From the NCBI RefSeq assembly GCF_030295915.1, contig NZ_AP027361.1:2604001-2668000 (forward strand): a DNA stretch of 64,000 nt, given 5' to 3'. The stretch is from Thalassotalea sediminis. GTDB taxonomy: Bacteria > Pseudomonadota > Gammaproteobacteria > Enterobacterales > Alteromonadaceae. The notes beneath the pieces were generated by a model that was not told the origin of the DNA, did no database searches, and saw only the letters and a program-made list of their open reading frames with translations. Position numbers and translations under genes: made by a program. Shown piece by piece: positions 61,628 through 64,000 of the stretch; positions within the stretch are counted from its first letter, which is position 1; every line of letters begins with the position of its first letter.

Positions 61628-62406
61628 TATTTCGCTCCTGCTGCAAATACTGGTAGCTTAGTTAAGTCTTTAGTTAGCTGATTACGAGCCATGCGAATAC
61701 CATCAGTAATAGGCTTCAAGTATTCATCACCTAGTTTTTCCCAACCGCGAGTTTCGTTGTTCCAAACCCAAGCGTTTTTCATATCAAGTGATTGAGCAAC
61801 AAACGCAATACGACCCATATGTAGGAAATCAGCAGTAATTTTTTGATCACCTAAATCTAATTCACCTTGGTATGCAGCGAAAACAGTACCGTAGTTAGAT
61901 TCAATTTCGTAAGCTTCAAGCACTAAACGGAATTGCTCAGATACAGTTACGTTAGAATCATTCATTACGTCACGTAATCCTTGAACACGTTCTTTACGTG
62001 CTTCAATATTTACCGGAACGTCTAACGAAATGAACTCGTCAAGTGTATCGATCATTTTATACATTAAAGGTACTACACCTTGTTTTGTTTTATCGATACC
62101 AGCAATTTGTGCTTCCAATGATTTGATGTTGGCTTTCTGGCCGTCAACCATACGCTGAACATGATCGTTATAATCAGACAAGATTTCAGCTTCGTCTACA
62201 GTATTACGGTATTCCGCAAGTAATGTAAGCGTTTGCTCATAGATGTTGTTGATTTTAGCTTGTGACTTTTCTGAATTTTTAAAGATTTTAGCTTCAGCTT
62301 TTTGTAGCTCGGTTAATGCATCTGCAGAAGCAAATGTGCTTGCTGTCAGCGCTAATGAGCCGACTATCGTTGATGCGATAAGGCTTTTCTTACTTAATAT
62401 GGACAT
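61627..62406 (-). CDS. DUF3450-family periplasmic protein
   Basis: 259 residues. Signal peptide MSILSKKSLIASTIVGSLAL then TASTFASADA; the mature part is mostly long helices (AEAKIFKNSEKSQAKINNIYEQ, QKANIKSLEAQIAGID). First gene of the TonB2 operon in Vibrio, Shewanella and here; function unknown. Start at ATG 62406 (MSILSK) with GGGAACT upstream rather than the earlier ATG at 62442. No clear Fur box was found upstream. Confidence 0.9.
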   Translation of the reverse strand: MSILSKKSLIASTIVGSLALTASTFASADALTELQKAEAKIFKNSEKSQAKINNIYEQTLTLLAEYRNTVDEAEILSDYNDHVQRMVDGQKANIKSLEAQIAGIDKTKQGVVPLMYKMIDTLDEFISLDVPVNIEARKERVQGLRDVMNDSNVTVSEQFRLVLEAYEIESNYGTVFAAYQGELDLGDQKITADFLHMGRIAFVAQSLDMKNAWVWNNETRGWEKLGDEYLKPITDGIRMARNQLTKDLTKLPVFAAGAK

Positions 62407-63111
62407 AGTTCCCAACCAATTGTTATTGAATGTAGATAACAAATCTCATTGTTAAAGCAAATCCCAAAAATTTGCTCAATAATTTTTTAAGTTTTAATTT
62501 CTCTAGAATAAAACCATGCAATATTCCCAAACGACATGTTTCATGTCAACCTGACAGATTAAAAAGACCGCTAATTTGAAACAAAATGAACAATTATCTT
62601 CAAATCGTTACAATTTCCAAACAAAACATTATCGTTTTATTATCAGAACGAACTTAGCGAGGCGTTTAATATCTTCAGAATATTGCCTACCCTATGTTTT
62701 ACTAATTCATTCGTAGTAAGTCAAATTTAATTACAATAATATCTATTTTCTTTGTGTAATTATTCTGAAAAAATACCAATATAACGGCGATTATTACAAT
62801 ACAATGAATTATTATTACCCATTGAATTAATAAGATTTTTATAACATCTTTAATCTCAACTTCTTTGTAAGAGTAAGATAGTCTTCTCACCTTATAGTAA
62901 TAACCTAAAATTCGTACTTCATACCCACACAATAATCATGGGTTTTAAAAGCATGTCTCAGCTTCTTTACGGTTTACTTTGATATTTGTTATTTTTTCGT
63001 TAAATTGACAGTAATCGTTACTAAATGTAATGAATGGTTATATAGCTAAGTTAGTAGATGTGATAATATTTCATTTGTCTTATCAAACAACACTTAACAT
63101 TATCTATTTAA

Positions 63112-63891
63112 ATGGAAATTGCACTCGATCTTAATCTTTGGCTTACGCTATGCAGTATCGGCTTTTTAGCTGGAGTTATAGATGCTATAGCAGGCGGTGG
63201 CGGTATGTTAACTATACCCACATTACTCACTGCTGGGCTACCACCACATTTAGCACTTGGCACCAATAAACTAGCGGCATCGTTTGGATCTTTAACTGCT
63301 TCTGTCACTTTTTATCGTAAAAAGCTCTTTAATATACGTTTTTGGCAAATATCTATAATGACTACCGCAGTTGGTGCAATAATTGGCACTGTTGTTGTCG
63401 ATCATTTACCTGTGCACCTTCTAGAAAAAGCATTGCCTGTGCTTATTATGTTCACAGCAGCGTATACGTTAATATCTAAAAATGTCGTTTATGAAAACAA
63501 CCAATTACCCAATAAAAACAATACTTTAAAGGTGAAGCAAGGAGTACAAGGTTTAGTGCTTGGCTTTTATGATGGGGTCGCAGGTCCTGGTACTGGTGCT
63601 TTTTGGACTGCTTCATCAAGTGCGCTATATAAAATAAATATACTACTCAGCTGTGGCTTAGCGAGATCAACAAATTTTGTTAGCAACATATGTAGTTTAC
63701 TAACGTTTATTTATCTCGGTTATGTAAACTTTCTATTAGGTGTGTCTATGGGCGTTTTCATCATGCTAGGTTCATGGGTAGGATCTCATTGGGCAATAAA
63801 ATTTGGTGCGAAGTTTATCAGACCCCTCTTTATTACAATTGTAATAGGAATGTCAGTTAACTTAGCTTATCAAGCGTGGTTTACTAATTAA
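63112..63891 (+). CDS. TSUP-family permease (TauE/SafE type)
   Basis: 259 residues, about seven or eight membrane segments. Family repeats are visible: GFLAGVIDAIAGGGGMLTIP near the N-terminus and GFYDGVAGPGTGAFWT in the middle. Such permeases move sulfite, sulfonates or organosulfur anions; substrate unknown. The gap 62443-63111 upstream is AT-rich and holds no convincing gene. A probable priC begins directly after its stop codon. Confidence 0.92.
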   Translation: MEIALDLNLWLTLCSIGFLAGVIDAIAGGGGMLTIPTLLTAGLPPHLALGTNKLAASFGSLTASVTFYRKKLFNIRFWQISIMTTAVGAIIGTVVVDHLPVHLLEKALPVLIMFTAAYTLISKNVVYENNQLPNKNNTLKVKQGVQGLVLGFYDGVAGPGTGAFWTASSSALYKINILLSCGLARSTNFVSNICSLLTFIYLGYVNFLLGVSMGVFIMLGSWVGSHWAIKFGAKFIRPLFITIVIGMSVNLAYQAWFTN

Positions 63892-64000
63892 ATGTCTATA
63901 AACGCCACATTAGCTAGATTAACAACAATCGTTGAGCAACTTCTTCTAGATGCCAAAGCTATTGATCAAAAATTACAGCTTAAAAAGTCAAACCAACCTT
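63892..64000 (+). CDS. priC: Probable primosomal protein N'' PriC, 5' part only
   Basis: Thirty-six codons before the window ends: MSINATLARLTTIVEQLLLD then AKAIDQKLQLKKSNQP. The helical pattern LxRLxxIVxQLLxDAxxID resembles PriC N-termini, which help restart replication by loading DnaB. The ATG follows the TSUP stop immediately, so translation is coupled. The fragment is too short to be sure; any helical protein would fit. Confidence 0.45.
   Translation, partial: MSINATLARLTTIVEQLLLDAKAIDQKLQLKKSNQP

Noticed and set aside
62443..62700. Possible Fur box upstream of the DUF3450 gene
   Set aside because: The AT-rich stretches do not match the 19-bp Fur palindrome well enough to call.
62702..62932. 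76-residue minus-strand ORF with one hydrophobic segment
   Set aside because: Starts with TTG and no ribosome binding site, odd composition (many Ile/Tyr) and AT-rich surroundings; likely spurious.

Overview
This window is ordinary chromosome of a marine gammaproteobacterium, most likely Alteromonadales of the Colwellia/Thalassotalea type. Base composition is AT-rich (roughly 40% GC by eye). The order of core genes (mfd-csiV, dnaX-ybaB, and the TPR-tonB2-exbD2-exbB2-ttpC-DUF3450 cluster) and the protein sequences fit that group. No tRNA, rRNA, CRISPR array, insertion sequence or prophage was seen. The assignment to group is inference from protein similarity remembered by the reader, not a database search.

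Layout. 1-3.7 kb: truncated nagZ and a PsrA-like TetR regulator, then a divergent M2 (ACE-like) peptidase lipoprotein; the gap between them holds two operator-like palindromes and an orphan terminator. 3.8-7.4 kb: a CheC-type response regulator with a PAS-GGDEF enzyme, an exported thiol peroxidase, and a small heat shock gene with a ROSE-type RNA thermometer and a sigma-32-like promoter. 7.4-14.3 kb: hydrolase, two SDRs, an alkyltransferase-like protein, GNAT, a repeat-rich Cys-Gly-Glu secreted protein, dusC, and an MTHFR-like trio. 14.2-14.7 kb: a gene-poor stretch with strong inverted repeats. 15-24.3 kb: a GntR(YtrA)-ABC operon, an OlsF-like lipid acyltransferase with PAP2 and glycosyltransferase genes, thioesterase, small proteins, ghrA and yehS. 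24.4-29.9 kb: mfd, csiV, DUF1244. 29.9-37.4 kb: a MacB-type ABC exporter divergent from a sigma-54 two-component system. 37.4-49.4 kb: rsuA, LysE, Mpo1-like, an ion channel with an unusual filter, MBL hydrolase, NSS transporter, GGDEF, rmuC, fum, pabB. 49.4-54 kb: nudL, sda, cysB and a conserved hypothetical. 54-57.4 kb: dnaX with a complete programmed-frameshift signal, apt, a lone receiver, and a 40-residue membrane peptide behind a perfect FNR box. 57.4-62.4 kb: the TonB2 energy-transduction operon. 63.1-64 kb: TSUP permease and the start of a probable priC.

The most interesting items are the HvfA/bufferin-like Cys repeat protein without its modification enzymes nearby, the channel filter with extra acidic residues, the dnaX frameshift signal, the thermometer, the small FNR-linked peptide, and the paired operator repeats between the two-component system and the exporter. 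No clearly undescribed multi-gene system was found; most of the window is core metabolism and housekeeping.
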